A DNA stretch of 64,000 nucleotides from Kingdonia uniflora (GCA_014058105.1 JACGCM010002300.1:1116001-1180000); one strand, 5' to 3'; positions 34,318 to 46,144 are shown, numbered from the stretch's first letter. Notes: generated by a model from the letters alone, not told the origin. A program made the numbers and translations.

Positions 34318-37300
34318 CTAATAAAATTTAAAAAAATTCAACCCGTAAAAAAATCATCTTCAAAATTAACATAGAAATCAAAAGAAAACAAGAGCAATAA
34401 CTTCTATTAGCAATAATACCAACCTCCATAATCTTTGTTGGGAACGTCGAGGTATGAATCGGGCAATACCCAAAGAACATCAGGAAGACCTACCCATTCA
34501 GAAAAACCCAATTATCAAGCTTACAACAATTTACAAGCAAGAAATAAGATGTTGAGGATTTTGTTTGGTGCTTTGTAGAAAAATAATAACAAGTATAAAT
34601 TTTTCCATGAAAATGGTAGATAATAAGCAATAGCTTTTGATTACAGCTAAACAACTATCATTTGAAGCCAAATCGATAGACCTCATTACAGATATATATT
34701 TTTCGTTGATTGGTTGGGCATGGGAAATTGGAGAAATATCCAAAACATGCTCATATGTCAATATATCTAGTTTATGAAGAAAAAAAGACTCCCAACATTT
34801 ATAGGGGGGACCTGATCTTCAATAAAGATTTCCTCAACCCAGATTTTTTGCTTTTAGATCCTAGTCAAGGCTTTCTTTTAATCAAAATTTCTCAGTGAAT
34901 ATTTTATCTTTTAATTCTCTCAATCAATAGTTCATCTCTCTATATTCTCTTAATTCAAATTATATTCGCCTAAAATCAAAATTGCATCTAAAGAATGATT
35001 AGTGCAATTTTTCTCCTTTTATATTATATCCTTCTAGATTTTTTCAAACCAAATTTCCTTTATTAATTTTCTTAACACGCATGTTTTCAACACACTTCCT
35101 CCTTAAACCTTTAAGTGCCTGTTTGGATGTAACTAATAAAGTTATTATTTCTCTTTCCATGGCTGCCAATTCTTGTTTGAGATCCTTTGCTGATGCTCTT
35201 CTGGATAAGTCTGTACTTGAGGATTTTGATGTGGATTCAAAACCTTCTTGAAAGATGGCATCCCTGCAATCTCTTTCTCCCCCAATGATGTTGCTAAGGC
35301 CGAGTCCTCTCTGTCCAACACATTGGCTCTCAAATTCTCTGCTGGTTGACCCATTGAGAACTCCATTGAGAAGCTTTGGAGCGTGACTGGAGCAGTAAAT
35401 GTTGGTATTTAAGATGCTAGGCACGTCTTGGTTTTCCTTGAATGTCATCAAGATGTTTCAAAAGCTCTGTTAAGAGTCTCTGCAGGTTAAAGGTTGCAAC
35501 TACAAAATTTCTCGTTGGTCATTGCATTTTGATCCTGATCCTAAAAGAGAATCTCCTATTGTCTCTATGGATCAATTTGTCCTATTTCAAGATCTGGTTT
35601 TTTAATTCTGGTTTTCTAAAGCCTGTGGTATCTAAGTTGATTGGAGGTACTCATGTAAGGCTAGATTACCCCACAAGGAATCTGTCTAGGCCTAGCATAG
35701 CCCGTGTATGTATTGAAGTGGATCTAACTAAGGGATACCCTGATATGATATGGATTGGCTTACCCATAGGTGGAGGATGGAAGCAGAGAGTAATTTATGA
35801 GAAGATGCCCAAGTACTGCACACTCTGTGCTTTGCAAGGACACAATCTGGTGGAATGTTTGAAGAATAAGAAACCTGAGCCAAAAAAAGAAAGAAGATAA
35901 GGTTGTTGTTCTTAAGAAGTCTGAGATTAAAGTGGGCAATAAGAAGATGGTTAGTAGACCATCTTACAAAGCTAAGAAACCTGGAGGTATCATAATTCAA
36001 GAGCCAACTATGGCCCAAAAGGTTTCTGCTTCTAAAGAGAAGACCAAAGTAGTGGAACTGGGTGATGGAAACTATGAGGATCAAGCAACTGGTTTGGTGT
36101 GCTCCCAATGCAACCATTTTGATATTCTGCAGGAAAATGGAATCACTGAGATGGTGGAAAAGACTATTGAAGAAACAGACTTTGAAGTGAGCAATAAGAT
36201 ATTTGATGATGTTGAAGCTGAAACTGAAAAGGGTTATGATGTGGTTGATGCTGCTGAAGCTGCAAAGGGTTATGTTGCTGCTAATGATGACAAAGGATAT
36301 GCTTCTGATGGGGTTTTGATCCAGTAAAATAAGGTGCAGAATGGAGGTGTCAGTTCTGATTCTGAAGCTAATGTGAGTATCAATTTGATGAACCTTGAGC
36401 AATTTGAGATACCTGTTGCTCTCATGCAAATAGGAGAGATATATTGGTCCCAAGTCATTCAAGTTCCTTAAAATGTGGACTATGCATGATAAGTTTGCAG
36501 AGTTTGTTCAGGAAAATTGGCCTCAAGGAGTTTATGGGAACTGTCTTTCTTCTTTGGTTTACAAATTGAAAAGGCTGAAGGGTGCTCTAAAATTTTGGAA
36601 CAAGGAAGTGTTTGGGGATGTTAAATGCAACATTACTAAACTGCAAGACAGAATAACAGAAATTGATCACCTGCTGCTAGATGAAGAGAACACAGATTTG
36701 GAGACTGAACTGGAAATTGTAAAGGGAGATCATGCTAGTATGCTTACACAAAGAGGAGGTTTATTGGAGAGAACCGTCAAGAATCAAATGGTTTGCAGAT
36801 GGAGATAAAAACACAACTTTTTTTCACAAGGTAACAAAGACTAATAGAAGGCTATCTGCTATTTCTTCTTTCACTTTACCTGGTGGCACCATAACTGAAG
36901 ATATCAACTGCATACAACAAAGTGCAATTAATGACTTTGACAAAGTTTTAACTGCTGAGACTGTGCATAGTGATGATGTTTTACTAGACTGTATCCCTGA
37001 ATTAGTTACTACAGAAGACAATGAAAGGCTGGTCCAAAATCCCACTATATAGGAAATTAAATACTGTTTATGGAGCATTCCCAATGACAACTCACCAAGA
37101 ATTGATGGCTACTCTTCTGTTTTCTTCAAGTCTGCTTGGGAGATAATTAAGGAAGATCTATATGAAACAGTGCAGGAATTTTTCAATGGAGCCAATCTGC
37201 CAAAATTTTATACATCATCGTACTTGACTCTTATCCCTAAAGTTGAAACCCCTATTGGACTTGGTGATTTCAGACCTATAAGTCTATGCAATGTTGTTTC

Positions 37301-40300
37301 AAGACTTGGTACTATTCTGCCTAAGCTGATTTCTTGCAATCAGGGGGATTATGTGGCTGGTAAGGATATCAGTGACAGTATTTCTATAGCGCAAGAGATG
37401 GTTAAGGATCTTAAAAGAAAAGTAAGAAGAAATAATGCAATGGGGAAAGTTGATATGGCCAAAGCTTATGATAGGCTTGATTGGGGTTTTCTAAAAGTTG
37501 TTTTAAAGAAGTTTGGTTTCTCTTCTAGATGGATCAGTGCTTTGAAACACCTTGGTTCTCTGTTGTTTTACATGGAGTGTACAAAGGAGACCCCCTCTCC
37601 CCAAAAAAAATTATACTAGCTGAGGAAGTGCTATCAAGAGGCTTAAACAAATGGGTTACAGATGGGACGATTGGACATTATGCTACACAAAGAGGTGGTA
37701 TGAGTTTAACTCATCTACTTTATGCAGATGATTTCATTGTTTTTCTCAATAGGTGTTAGTCTTCTATATTTGGTCTTATAGGTTTTCTTCAAAGATATGA
37801 GTCTTGCTCTGGTCAGTTAATCAACAGAGAAAAAAGTAGGTTGTTCTTACACAACAATGTTCCTGTTAGTAGAAGGATGATAATACAAAGAGCGTGTGGT
37901 TTCATACAAAGACATTTCCTCTAGTTTATTTGGGTGCTCCAATTAACTATGGGAAAATTAGGTTGTCTAACGTTGATAATCTTATAACGTTAATCTTATT
38001 CACAGAGTTTGTTATCAACTGGGGGCAAATTGGTACTTATCACACGTCTTAAACTCTATGCATCTTCTTGCATGGGCAAGTGTACCTAACAGCATCATCA
38101 CTAGGCTTGAAAAGATTTTTGCAGATTTCTTCTAGGTTCACATGAAGGCAAAGCAAAAAGGAAATGGGTGGATTGGTATGGAATCTGCAAACCTAAGCTA
38201 GAAGGAGGACTTGGTGTGAGGGACTTAAGAGATATGAAGCATTGTTTCACTCTGAAAAAATGCTGGAAACTGCTGCACTCTGAGTCACTTTGGGTTCAGT
38301 TTATGAAAAGCAGATACTTACAAAACAACACATGGAGAGAACCTTGCAGTAACAGGTCTAAACAATAGAAACAGATACAAGGAGTTATTGAAACAGTACA
38401 GACCAACACATCCTAGAGTGTGGATAAAGGAAATCTCAGCTTCTGGCATGATAATTGGACTGATTAAGGACTATTACAAGACTTATATGAGGAGAATATT
38501 AAGCAACATATCCTAATTAATGAGGTGATAAACAACACAGGGGTCTGGCATTGGAAAAAACTAATATATGACATACCACAGCTTTACAAAGTGAGATTAC
38601 AGAACAAGTTTAAAATTGGGACTGATGATGATAAAGCCATATGGGAACCTGCTAAGAGTGGGGACTTTACTATCAAAGCTGCCTGGGATTTCTGGAGAAT
38701 TGCAGATACTGAAACCAACAGACTACAATGGATATGGCACAAGGTACTATCACCCAAAATTCAAGTTTTTAATTGGAAAATCTGGAAATGCATTATTCCT
38801 GTTGATGTTGATGATGTAGTTGGAAAATTGATATATCTACCATCTAAATGCTCTTGTTGTCTAAATAGCCAAGTTGAAAGCATAGATCATTTACTAGTGA
38901 ACGGGGATATGAAAAATGCAATATGGGGACATTTCAGCAGAGTTTGTGGGGTCAGACTCATTTATAATCAAACTTATTGGGCAAGGCAAGGGACATCGCT
39001 ACAAATGGCAAACAAGTGTACTCAGATGGGGGTGGTTAAAGGGGTGCTACCTGCTATAATATGTTGGAAAATTTGGACAGTTAGATGCAAATTCAGATAT
39101 GAAGAAGTGGTTTTTAATCAAGAAGACATCATCATGAGCATTATAAATTGTTTGCAAGACTGTTTGAGAAATAAAAGGCTAAACTGTTTGAGAAATAAAA
39201 AGCTTGCAGCTGATCTAAACTTCTCAGATTCTCTCTCAGCTCTTACACTAAAACTGAAGGCTCCAAAACCTGTTGTGAAAAGAATGATTGTTGTTAGATG
39301 GTTAAAACCACCAGTTGGTTATTTCAAGTTAAACACTGATGGATCTTCAGTGGGAAACTCAGGTGGAGAAGGAGGCATTGTAAGAAACCATGGTGGGGTC
39401 TTTATATTTGCATTCTCAGCTGATCTAGGAATGGCAACTAATACTGCAGCATAACTATATGGGCTTCTCTTTGGTTTACAGCACTGTAAACAAAATGGGT
39501 AGTTTTCTCTTATAGCTGAAGTGGATTCTGAGGTGATAGTAAACTGGTATAACAAACAATATTAAGTACCTGGAAGATTCAGTGGCATTTGGCAGAGAAT
39601 AGTTCATCTTGGGGAGCAACTTCACGTATAGCTACAACACACATTCAGAGAGGGTAATCATTCAGCTACAACTTCACATACTCCTTGACACAGGATAACA
39701 AAAGAGTCAAACTGTGCAGGTTCTTCCTCGTAGAGGTATGCTCTAGCTAGCAAAAAAGTGCATACTGTCCGCCTTCAAGCTCAGGAAACACTCCTTCAAG
39801 ACTGGATGGAAATAGTCAGCACTGGGGCTAGCGGCCAGACACTTCACTTTCATCAAAATTTGGACAAATGATCTTATGGGGCTTCTGTGCACATTTGTAA
39901 TATTCTTCATGAAGGGGCTTCCTTGAACATTTTCTAGCAATGCTTCTACCAAGTGAACACCGTTTTTTCATGTTGCATCATTCCATTGTTGCATAGCGGT
40001 CTGAAACTCAATCCTCGTCGACCTCAGGTTACTCGTTGGACGGATCAGGCCTACTCTTGTTAACACTACCCTTGCGAGGAAGGTGAGGAAACTATTGATG
40101 TGACAAAGGTGGAGTATGAAAAATAAGTTGGAATGGTAGCGGACTCAGATAGGGAGGCCCGTCAGGAGGAGAGGACCTCCGAGGTAATTGTGATTACTGT
40201 CAAAAGAAGTGCGTAAAGCACCAAAAGGACGAACAATGGCAAATCATGATAGTCCCAGAAAAATAAGTTTAAGGTTCAAAATGGGGATGACCAGCCGGTT

Positions 40301-42859
40301 GGTGAAGAGGAGAAGGTACGCTGTGTACAGTGACCCTAATAAAAGGGAGAAGTCCAAAGAAGATAAGCAGGGGGCCACATGTTGTCGAAGTGATGGCGAG
40401 GAGTACACTAAGGTGCCTGATAAGAGCAAGGATCGTAAGATGGGGTACATCCTCAAGACTACGAAGGCAAGACAAATAGCTTGATCTTTGAATAAAATTA
40501 AGATGGGGTACATACAGATTAAAAGCTTGATCTTCCCAGAGGTTACGAAGTTTGTTCTGGAAATTTTGCCTTTATCACCATTATGGATTTGCAGAGATGG
40601 TCTGAGTGAAATCTTGGGCTTATGATGAAAGCTGGTGAAGGATTTTGTTGGCTGTAGGTGAGGAGGACCATGACAGAAGAAGATTCATGGATCACGATCA
40701 AAGCCTCGTATACTTGAGGAAGTCCCTCTTGGTAAATCTCGTCGACATGGAGAATGTGCACAGCATACGTGCGGAGTGGGTGACGAACACGGTGAAGTCG
40801 TGCTCTTATAGGAACGCAATCAAATTTTATGGAAATAAAAGTCTCTATTAAGTGGGTTGTAGGTGAGGAGGACCATGGACAGAAGAAGATTCATGGATCA
40901 CGATCAAAGCCTCGTATACTTGGGGAAGGCCCTCTTGGTATATCTCGTCGGCATGGAGAATGTGCACAGCATACGTGCGGAGTGGGTGACGAACACGGTG
41001 AAGTCATGCTCCTATAGGAACGCAATCAAATTTTCTGGAAATAATCTTTTGAAACATAACTTATGAAAAATCATCTATGAAGAGACCTAGGGGAAAGCAA
41101 CTTCCGAAGTTTGATTCTTTTGCTTTATTAACCAAATTGTTGAGTGTGAAATCGATATATGGAAGGTTTGATAATCGAAGAAGATGAATAAATGGTAGAG
41201 AAGAAACAAAGGAGAATTGATTTTACTCTTGTTTTGGCCATTTTGGTCATTCGCTCCCCTTGGGGATTTAGAGCATCTACTCCCTTCATCTTGCCTCGAG
41301 TTTTACACTTAACCTAGATCCCTCTCTCTAGCTTAAGAGCCTCTACATTGGGGATCTTTAGATGCATTAATGTCGAGTGGGTGAGAAACCAAAAAAAAAG
41401 GAAAACTCCATTAAAGCTTGTTGATGCTTGTAATAGGGGTTGTTTGTAACCAAATTGAATCGTTGATAGTGGATTAGTTTGCGAAGCGAAAGGGGGCGTA
41501 GCCAATTAGTAAACCTCTAGAAATCTCTTGTGTCTTTGTTGTTTATTTTGTGCTTGTGCTTTGTGGGTTTTGTATTATCTTCTTCTTTCCGTGATTTGCT
41601 TATGGACGATTAGGAGTAGCTACCCTAGTGTATCCCTTTGTAGGCGATTCGCTTGTGGGTTTTGTATTATCAATCAAATGTGGATAACGAGGGAAATTAA
41701 TCTTCTGCTCCTTTTGATTTCCCTCACAAGTATAAGGAAATAGGGTTTACATGAATCTGTTTTCCTTTTCCTTTCGGTTCAACATGACAAAGGTATCTAA
41801 TCATAGTCATAGCTGGGGCAAATTCAAAAACAAAAAAACTGGGTAAACCAGGCGAATGGCGAACCCCGCCCAATTGTAGTGTAAAAATGCAAGAAAACAG
41901 CCTATTAGTGAAAAATGCTGCAATTTTATATACAACTTATACACTCATCTTTAGTTACGGAGTACAAATGCAAAAGCTACAAAGTTGCCAAAAAGCCCTT
42001 CAATTGTAATATGCGAATAAAACATGGAGCATTTTCAGAATAACAAATGTTAGCAATTACAGGCCAACACGTAAGTGATCCTCCCCCAATTTGAAATTTC
42101 AAAAGGCGTGTTATAATCCAGCATTTTATATGTCAATAATTTCACTTATGTACCAAATGACCAAATGCCTAACCCATAAGCATCTTTAGGTGTATGCTTG
42201 GCATACTTTCTTATCCTACTGCAGCAATTTACATATAATATCAAAAATAAAGCAATTACCCCACTACTTGTACACTACAATCGGAATTGCTCAAACACTA
42301 AATTCAACCACATTTTCATACCTTTAACCTTGTTCGAAAGCTCTTCCGATATCAAAGCACCGAACCCAGTATAAGTCGTAGTACAAACCGAGTAAATCTT
42401 CTTCTTCGCCTCTTCTTCACTATCAAACCACAATACCCAACATTCAAAAACCAATAAAATCAACAATATTTCAACAAAACAAATGGTTATCTGTAATCTA
42501 GCATACCTTCCGATAACAGCGGTAAGAGTGTTGACATACGCAGCAACCATCTCTTCATCAGAGGGTTTTGGTTCTTGAGTGAACTCCATTACAATGAGCC
42601 AATGCTCGTAATCGCAGCCATCGAGCAATATCGTCTCCTTTGGAGGTCTGTTGCTCCAATTTGGAGATGAATCGTTCAAGGGAGAGTACCCTGACCCGTA
42701 TGTTCTGGACCGAGTGAGGGTTTTGGGTGAGTTGGGAACGAGTTGTGGGGTTTGGAGAAGCGCGAGAGCGTATCGAGATCGAAGAAAGGAAGAAGGTGAA
42801 GATGATGAGAGGGTTTGAGAGAGAAGAGTTGTGAGAGATCGACGGGTTAAGAGCGCCAT
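34094..42859 (-). CDS. MORF3: Multiple organellar RNA editing factor (MORF3-like), four exons
   Basis: MORF proteins bind PPR editing factors and are needed for C-to-U RNA editing in mitochondria and/or plastids; MORF3 acts in mitochondria. Joined exons 42859-42507, 42419-42322, 34489-34424 and 34317-34094 give 741 bp (246 residues plus stop). The N-terminus ([20 protein letters not shown]) is a Ser/Arg/Leu-rich presequence. The MORF box follows: [84 protein letters not shown] basic tail has [20 protein letters not shown]. Length and tail suit MORF3 rather than the longer MORF1/8. All junctions are GT-AG and phases match (2, 1, 1). Intron 1 is 87 bp, intron 2 is 7832 bp with an antisense LINE, intron 3 is 106 bp. 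No stop or shift was found, so it is likely functional. Confidence 0.93.
34424..34489 (-). CDS. MORF3: MORF3 exon 3
   Basis: Acceptor AATGGGTAG before 34489; donor TATGGAG|GTTGGT at 34424/34423. Encodes [20 protein letters not shown], the most conserved end of the MORF box, and completes the codon left open by exon 2. Confidence 0.93.
34490..35157. other. MORF3 intron 2, 3' portion
   Basis: AT-rich intronic DNA without a protein-like frame between exon 3 and the LINE start. Confidence 0.7.
35158..35899 (+). pseudogene. LINE ORF1 (DUF4283 / CCHC RNA-binding protein), broken
   Basis: The ORF1 protein coats LINE RNA. The ATG at 35158 gives [20 protein letters not shown], the usual plant L1 start, then a TGA near 35248. 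After shifts comes the DUF4283-type core ([32 protein letters not shown] near 35660-35715, [18 protein letters not shown]) and a CX2CX4HX4C knuckle at 35817-35858. A Lys-rich tail ends at 35899, and a linker frame continues at 35932-36327. Confidence 0.85.
36340..39670 (+). pseudogene. LINE ORF2 (RT, zf-RVT, RNase H), endonuclease missing
   Basis: ORF2 should make endonuclease plus RT. Here sequence joins ORF1 linker directly to the post-endonuclease segment ([21 protein letters not shown] at about 36456-36515, then [12 protein letters not shown]), so the ~700-bp APE endonuclease is gone apart from its last residues. RT follows with [13 protein letters not shown] (36790), LTLIPKVE...[13 protein letters not shown] (37230-37300), [13 protein letters not shown] (37448-37485) and the catalytic [10 protein letters not shown] at 37715-37745. 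zf-RVT is at about 38640-38940 and RNase H starts [15 protein letters not shown] at 39325, with [10 protein letters not shown] near 39520. At least eight stops or shifts. Confidence 0.9.
39691..40650. other. MORF3 intron 2, unassigned DNA after the LINE
   Basis: A 69-codon minus frame at 39952-39743 and a basic 91-codon plus frame at 40209-40484 look somewhat protein-like (GC-richer than the flanks), but no family was recognised. They may be debris of another element. Confidence 0.35.
40654..41044. repeat. Tandem duplication, 205-bp period, in MORF3 intron 2
   Basis: The block GTAGGTGAGGAGGACCATG...CAATCAAATTTT(A/C)TGGAAATA at 40654-40839 is repeated at 40859-41044 with about ten differences. 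Both copies keep a plus-strand frame reading [13 protein letters not shown]...[13 protein letters not shown]. Higher GC than the surroundings. Identity unknown. Confidence 0.9.
41045..42321. other. MORF3 intron 2, 5' portion
   Basis: No gene or repeat recognised. The donor GTATGA lies at 42321-42316. Confidence 0.6.
42322..42419 (-). CDS. MORF3: MORF3 exon 2
   Basis: Acceptor TTTGATAG before 42419; donor GTTAAAG|GTATGA at 42322. Encodes [12 protein letters not shown] through LSNKVK, phase 1 at its end. Confidence 0.93.
42507..42859 (-). CDS. MORF3: MORF3 exon 1
   Basis: ATG at 42859-42857; donor CGGAAG|GTATGC at 42507/42506. Encodes the presequence and the first half of the MORF box, through DGCDYEHW. 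Confidence 0.93.
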
Positions 42860-43060
42860 TTGTTTTGAGCTAATGAGGGGTTTTAATTTTTATTTTATTT
42901 TTTGGTGTTTTGGGAGAGAGGTTTCTCATTTCTTTGTTTGATGGATTTGGATTTGAACGGAAACGGGGCACTTGCTCGCCCGTTGTAGAGAACTATCCCT
43001 CGAGTTATACTAGTATACCGCAAAACGGTGGGAAAGCAGTCTTATTTGTTCCCGCTCAAG
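42860..43060 (-). promoter_or_regulatory. MORF3 proximal promoter / 5' UTR
   Basis: About 200 bp upstream of the MORF3 ATG, conserved in the partial duplicate at 20.9-21.1 kb (shared CTCTCTCCCAAAACACC, CTCGAGGGA, ACTAGTATA). The 21-kb copy has about 45 extra bp near the distal end. No canonical TATA box was fixed. Confidence 0.55.
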
Positions 43061-44194
43061 TAGGGATGGCAATGGGTCGGGTTTGGGGCGGGTGGAGTAA
43101 TACCATCCTCATACCCGCCAAATTACCATACCCCCATACCCGCCCCATTACCATTTAACTTAAATGGGGAATACCCAAACCCGCCCCGTTTAAATTTGCC
43201 AATACCAAACCCGCCCCATCACCCATTTAACACCCGTTTATCCTAAGTGGGGATCCCCAAACCCGCCCCATTTATGAAATTTTACAAAAAAAAATAGAAA
43301 TCACCTGTACAAAAAAAAAAAAACTAAACTAAATCAGGTGCATAGTGCACACACACACACAATAAAAGATCATGCAATGTGCTACATTGCAGTAAGAACA
43401 AACATCATAGAATGTGCTGCACTGCAATGGTTATATTCTTATCTAATTAGTCACTTGAAATAGATCAAATTAGAATTAAGGTTGAAAATGTTGAGACTAA
43501 TCTTAATAACTTGTAAACGTTGAGACTTAATTGGTGTTTCAAGCTTCTGGATTGTTGGAGACTTTGATGAGTTACCTGAATCGATTAGTGATCTCTCTAA
43601 TTTGCAAATGTTGTATACTTCCTAAAATAGATCACTGATGTAGAGATTGGTTTGAAACAGATCACTGATGTAAACGTTGTTCCAATCGATTGGTAATCTA
43701 TCCAATCTTCGTAAACTTCCCAATGAATGATGTAGAGGTTGAATTATAAAATGATCGTAGACTTAATTGTTGTTCGAATCTTCGTAACCTTAAATTTGGA
43801 GGATGAAGGTTGAAATGATTCAAATGAAAATGAAGATTGAAATGAATTTGGTAATTGGTACAGATCACAAAGGTTAAAATAAATTTGTAGAGGTTATGGA
43901 GGTTGAACTTGAAGGAAGTAAGAGAGGAGGAAAGAAATGATTAAGTGAATTAGGTTACTCATATTCTCATAACTCATAAGGGTATTCATGACATTTCATA
44001 TATAATTAGGTCGGGTGACGGGCCCCCGTTTATTTAAGGCTAAAACCAGACCCGCACCAATTAATAAATAGTTTTTTTTTTTACCAAACCCGCCCCATAC
44101 CCGCTATAGTCATACCATACCCGCCTCATTAAGGGCGGGGGTCGGGGGGGAGGGGGGGGGGGGGGGGGCAGGGCGGGTTAAATTGCCAGCCCTA
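43061..44194. mobile_element. hAT-like non-autonomous element in the MORF3 promoter
   Basis: Ends TAGGGATGGCAAT and, at the other side, ATTGCCAGCCCTA, i.e. short TIRs with one mismatch in 13. It is flanked by 8-bp duplications CGCTCAAG (43053-43060) and CTCTCAAG (44195-44202), 7 of 8 matching; 8 bp is the hAT size. The ends are rich in GGGGCGGGT / ACCCGCCCC repeats, familiar from plant elements beginning GGGATGGCAATGGG. No transposase. A G-run lies at about 44140-44168. The 21-kb duplicate has no insertion here. Confidence 0.85.
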
Positions 44195-44728
44195 CTCTCA
44201 AGTCCTGCATGAAAATTAAAAAAAAAAACATATCCCTTTATGCATAGATGGGAGTTTCTCTTTTTGATTATAACGACAGGTGAATAGTAGAGAGAACAAT
44301 AGAAAGGAAAGACATAATGAACATAAACATCTGGAAATATAAATACATATAGCAATACCTTAGGAATAATCAAATAACCAATTATTTAGCATTACCTTGT
44401 TGCAAGTTTCAACAGGAAAGAAATACATAGAGCAATACCTTAAGAAGATGATAAGGATGTGCCTTATCCAACTTTTTTTCCTGAAGACCTGCAATAATAA
44501 AGAAAATAAATCAAAACCACTATAAAAAAATACATTAAATACTACATTAAGAAAATGGAGAAGATGCAATTTTGGGGGGTTTGTCAGAAGATGATAGATT
44601 CTAAGCTACCACAAATCGCACAAACCCTTTGTTGTTATTGAGCTAAAACCCAAATGAGTTCATTGATATTATAGGAATCCAAAGCGAAACCAAAATGACA
44701 AAATCATAAAATGTGTAGTTGTGGTGAT
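44195..44728 (-). promoter_or_regulatory. Displaced distal part of the MORF3 upstream region
   Basis: 44203-44273 matches the region directly upstream of the insertion point in the 21-kb copy (shared CCTTTATGCATAGATG). Beyond 44275 similarity ends and nothing specific is recognised up to 44728. Confidence 0.5.
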
Positions 44729-44967
44729 TAGGGGATGAGAGTAGAAGAAGATGGATTTCTGCCTAGAGTTTCCCAACTGGTTAGTCCAGATAGTCATCTC
44801 TTTCGATTAAAATATAAAACCCCATTTTCATTGAAATCGGAAGTTATCAAAAAACCATACCCATTAAACATTACTCATAGATCCAACATTTTCACTAATC
44901 AAGTTACAGTTCTACAACCAAAGAACACTATAATCAACCTAATGCCAACCATAGGACTTCAAAAACT
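44729..44967 (+). repeat. Dispersed repeat, copy 2 (partner at 21157-21395)
   Basis: Matches copy 1 at roughly nine of ten bases. Contains an open 90-codon frame from 44735 (MRVEEDGFLPRVSQLVSPDS...) with no family match that I can name. Confidence 0.85.
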
Positions 44968-45195
44968 TAGAACCTCTTTATCAACATTTGTTCTACAATG
45001 GCAATAAAAACCCGAATTATGCCAAAAGAATCCTAAATCACTACTAAAGGAAAAATTTACAAAACCCAAATAAAAAACTATAACCAACATAATCCCAACC
45101 ATAAGGCTTTTACAAGGGCAATAAAACCCCAAATTATACCAAAAGAACCCTAAATCACTACTAAAGGAAACAATTACAAAACCCAAATAAAAAAC
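44930..45195. repeat. Tandem duplication, ~120-bp unit
   Basis: The block around CCTAAATCACTACTAAAGGAAA, AAACCCAAATAAAAAAC and ATAATCAACCTAATGCCAACC occurs twice (near 44930-45068 and 45080-45195). Confidence 0.8.
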
Positions 45196-46144
45196 ACACC
45201 TTGTTACTACAATGTCGAGCGCAACTTGTACAGTTAGTAAATGCATGAAATCGGACTCAGAGTTAGTTAGGGCATGAAATCGAACTCACCAATGCCAAAT
45301 TGGAAGAGAAATCGAATCAGGGAACACCTCACCGAAACCTTCTTAAACCTAATAGAATCATTAATCAATGGGGAAGATGATATTGGAGGAGTAGAGGGAA
45401 GGATAATTTTTGGTTTAGAGACCTATTGCAGGTGGGGATTATGAGGGTAAGATTCAAAGGCGGAAAGTTTCAAATTTAAAGATAATGAGAGGAATAGAAG
45501 CTTCATTGGGGGGGATGGGGAGAGATGAGGGATGTATATAGACAAAAAATGTTTTACGGAAAAAAACCGTAGTGTAGTGCAAAAATACTCCCTTTGGTCA
45601 TTTGATAAAGAGGGACTAGTACTACCCGTGACTCGCCATAATGATTTCGTCGACATGCCTTCGACGCTACATAATTGTCCATTAGCGCGCCTTTGACGCT
45701 TAAAGTCAAGTACCTAATGAGAAAGCTTATTGATAGTTACTTGAGACAAAACGTCCCACGTTTGTGCCTCGTCACGTATTAACATTATTTTTAATCATAC
45801 ACACCGTGGCTTCGACACTTCTATTTTATAAAATTGAAACGAAGTTCCCCGTGAGGTTTTGGTATATATATATATATATTAACAAATTCTAATGTTCTTG
45901 CTATTTTTTACTTAAAGAAGTGGGTATAGTCTCAATGCTTCATAACGTGTAGATATAATATTATTTTCCAATCATCTGAATCGAACACCCAATGACCATC
46001 TGTAATAGCTTATTTCGTATCTCGGACTCAAGCTTAATCCTCGACCTCATCAGCATACAGGAAACACTACTAAATATATGTTCAACATCCCTTAGTTCGA
46101 GTCATCATTTTCGACCTCTACATCAACAGTTTGATTTATGCAAG
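45196..46144. other. Spacer, no gene recognised
   Basis: AT-rich; a short (TA)n run lies at about 45862-45879. No supported frame. Confidence 0.5.

Larger units (their letters stand above)
35158..39690 (+). mobile_element. L1-type LINE inside MORF3 intron 2 (antisense to the gene)
   Basis: It starts with ORF1 at 35158 and ends in RNase H remnants near 39660. Order is ORF1 (DUF4283 plus zinc knuckle), then ORF2 with RT, zf-RVT and RNase H, but almost no endonuclease domain. No clear poly(A) tail or target duplication was identified. It is oriented opposite to MORF3, which avoids its own polyadenylation signal ending the host transcript. Confidence 0.9.

Noticed and set aside
35044..35451. 135-codon minus-strand frame near the LINE start
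   Set aside because: It is the antisense shadow of LINE ORF1, whose plus-strand reading ([15 protein letters not shown]) matches the family.
42275..42859. Single-exon 194-residue gene read straight through both introns
   Set aside because: The open frame reads across an 87-bp GT-AG intron by chance. The spliced form matches the MORF family and joins in phase to exons 3 and 4 at 34 kb.
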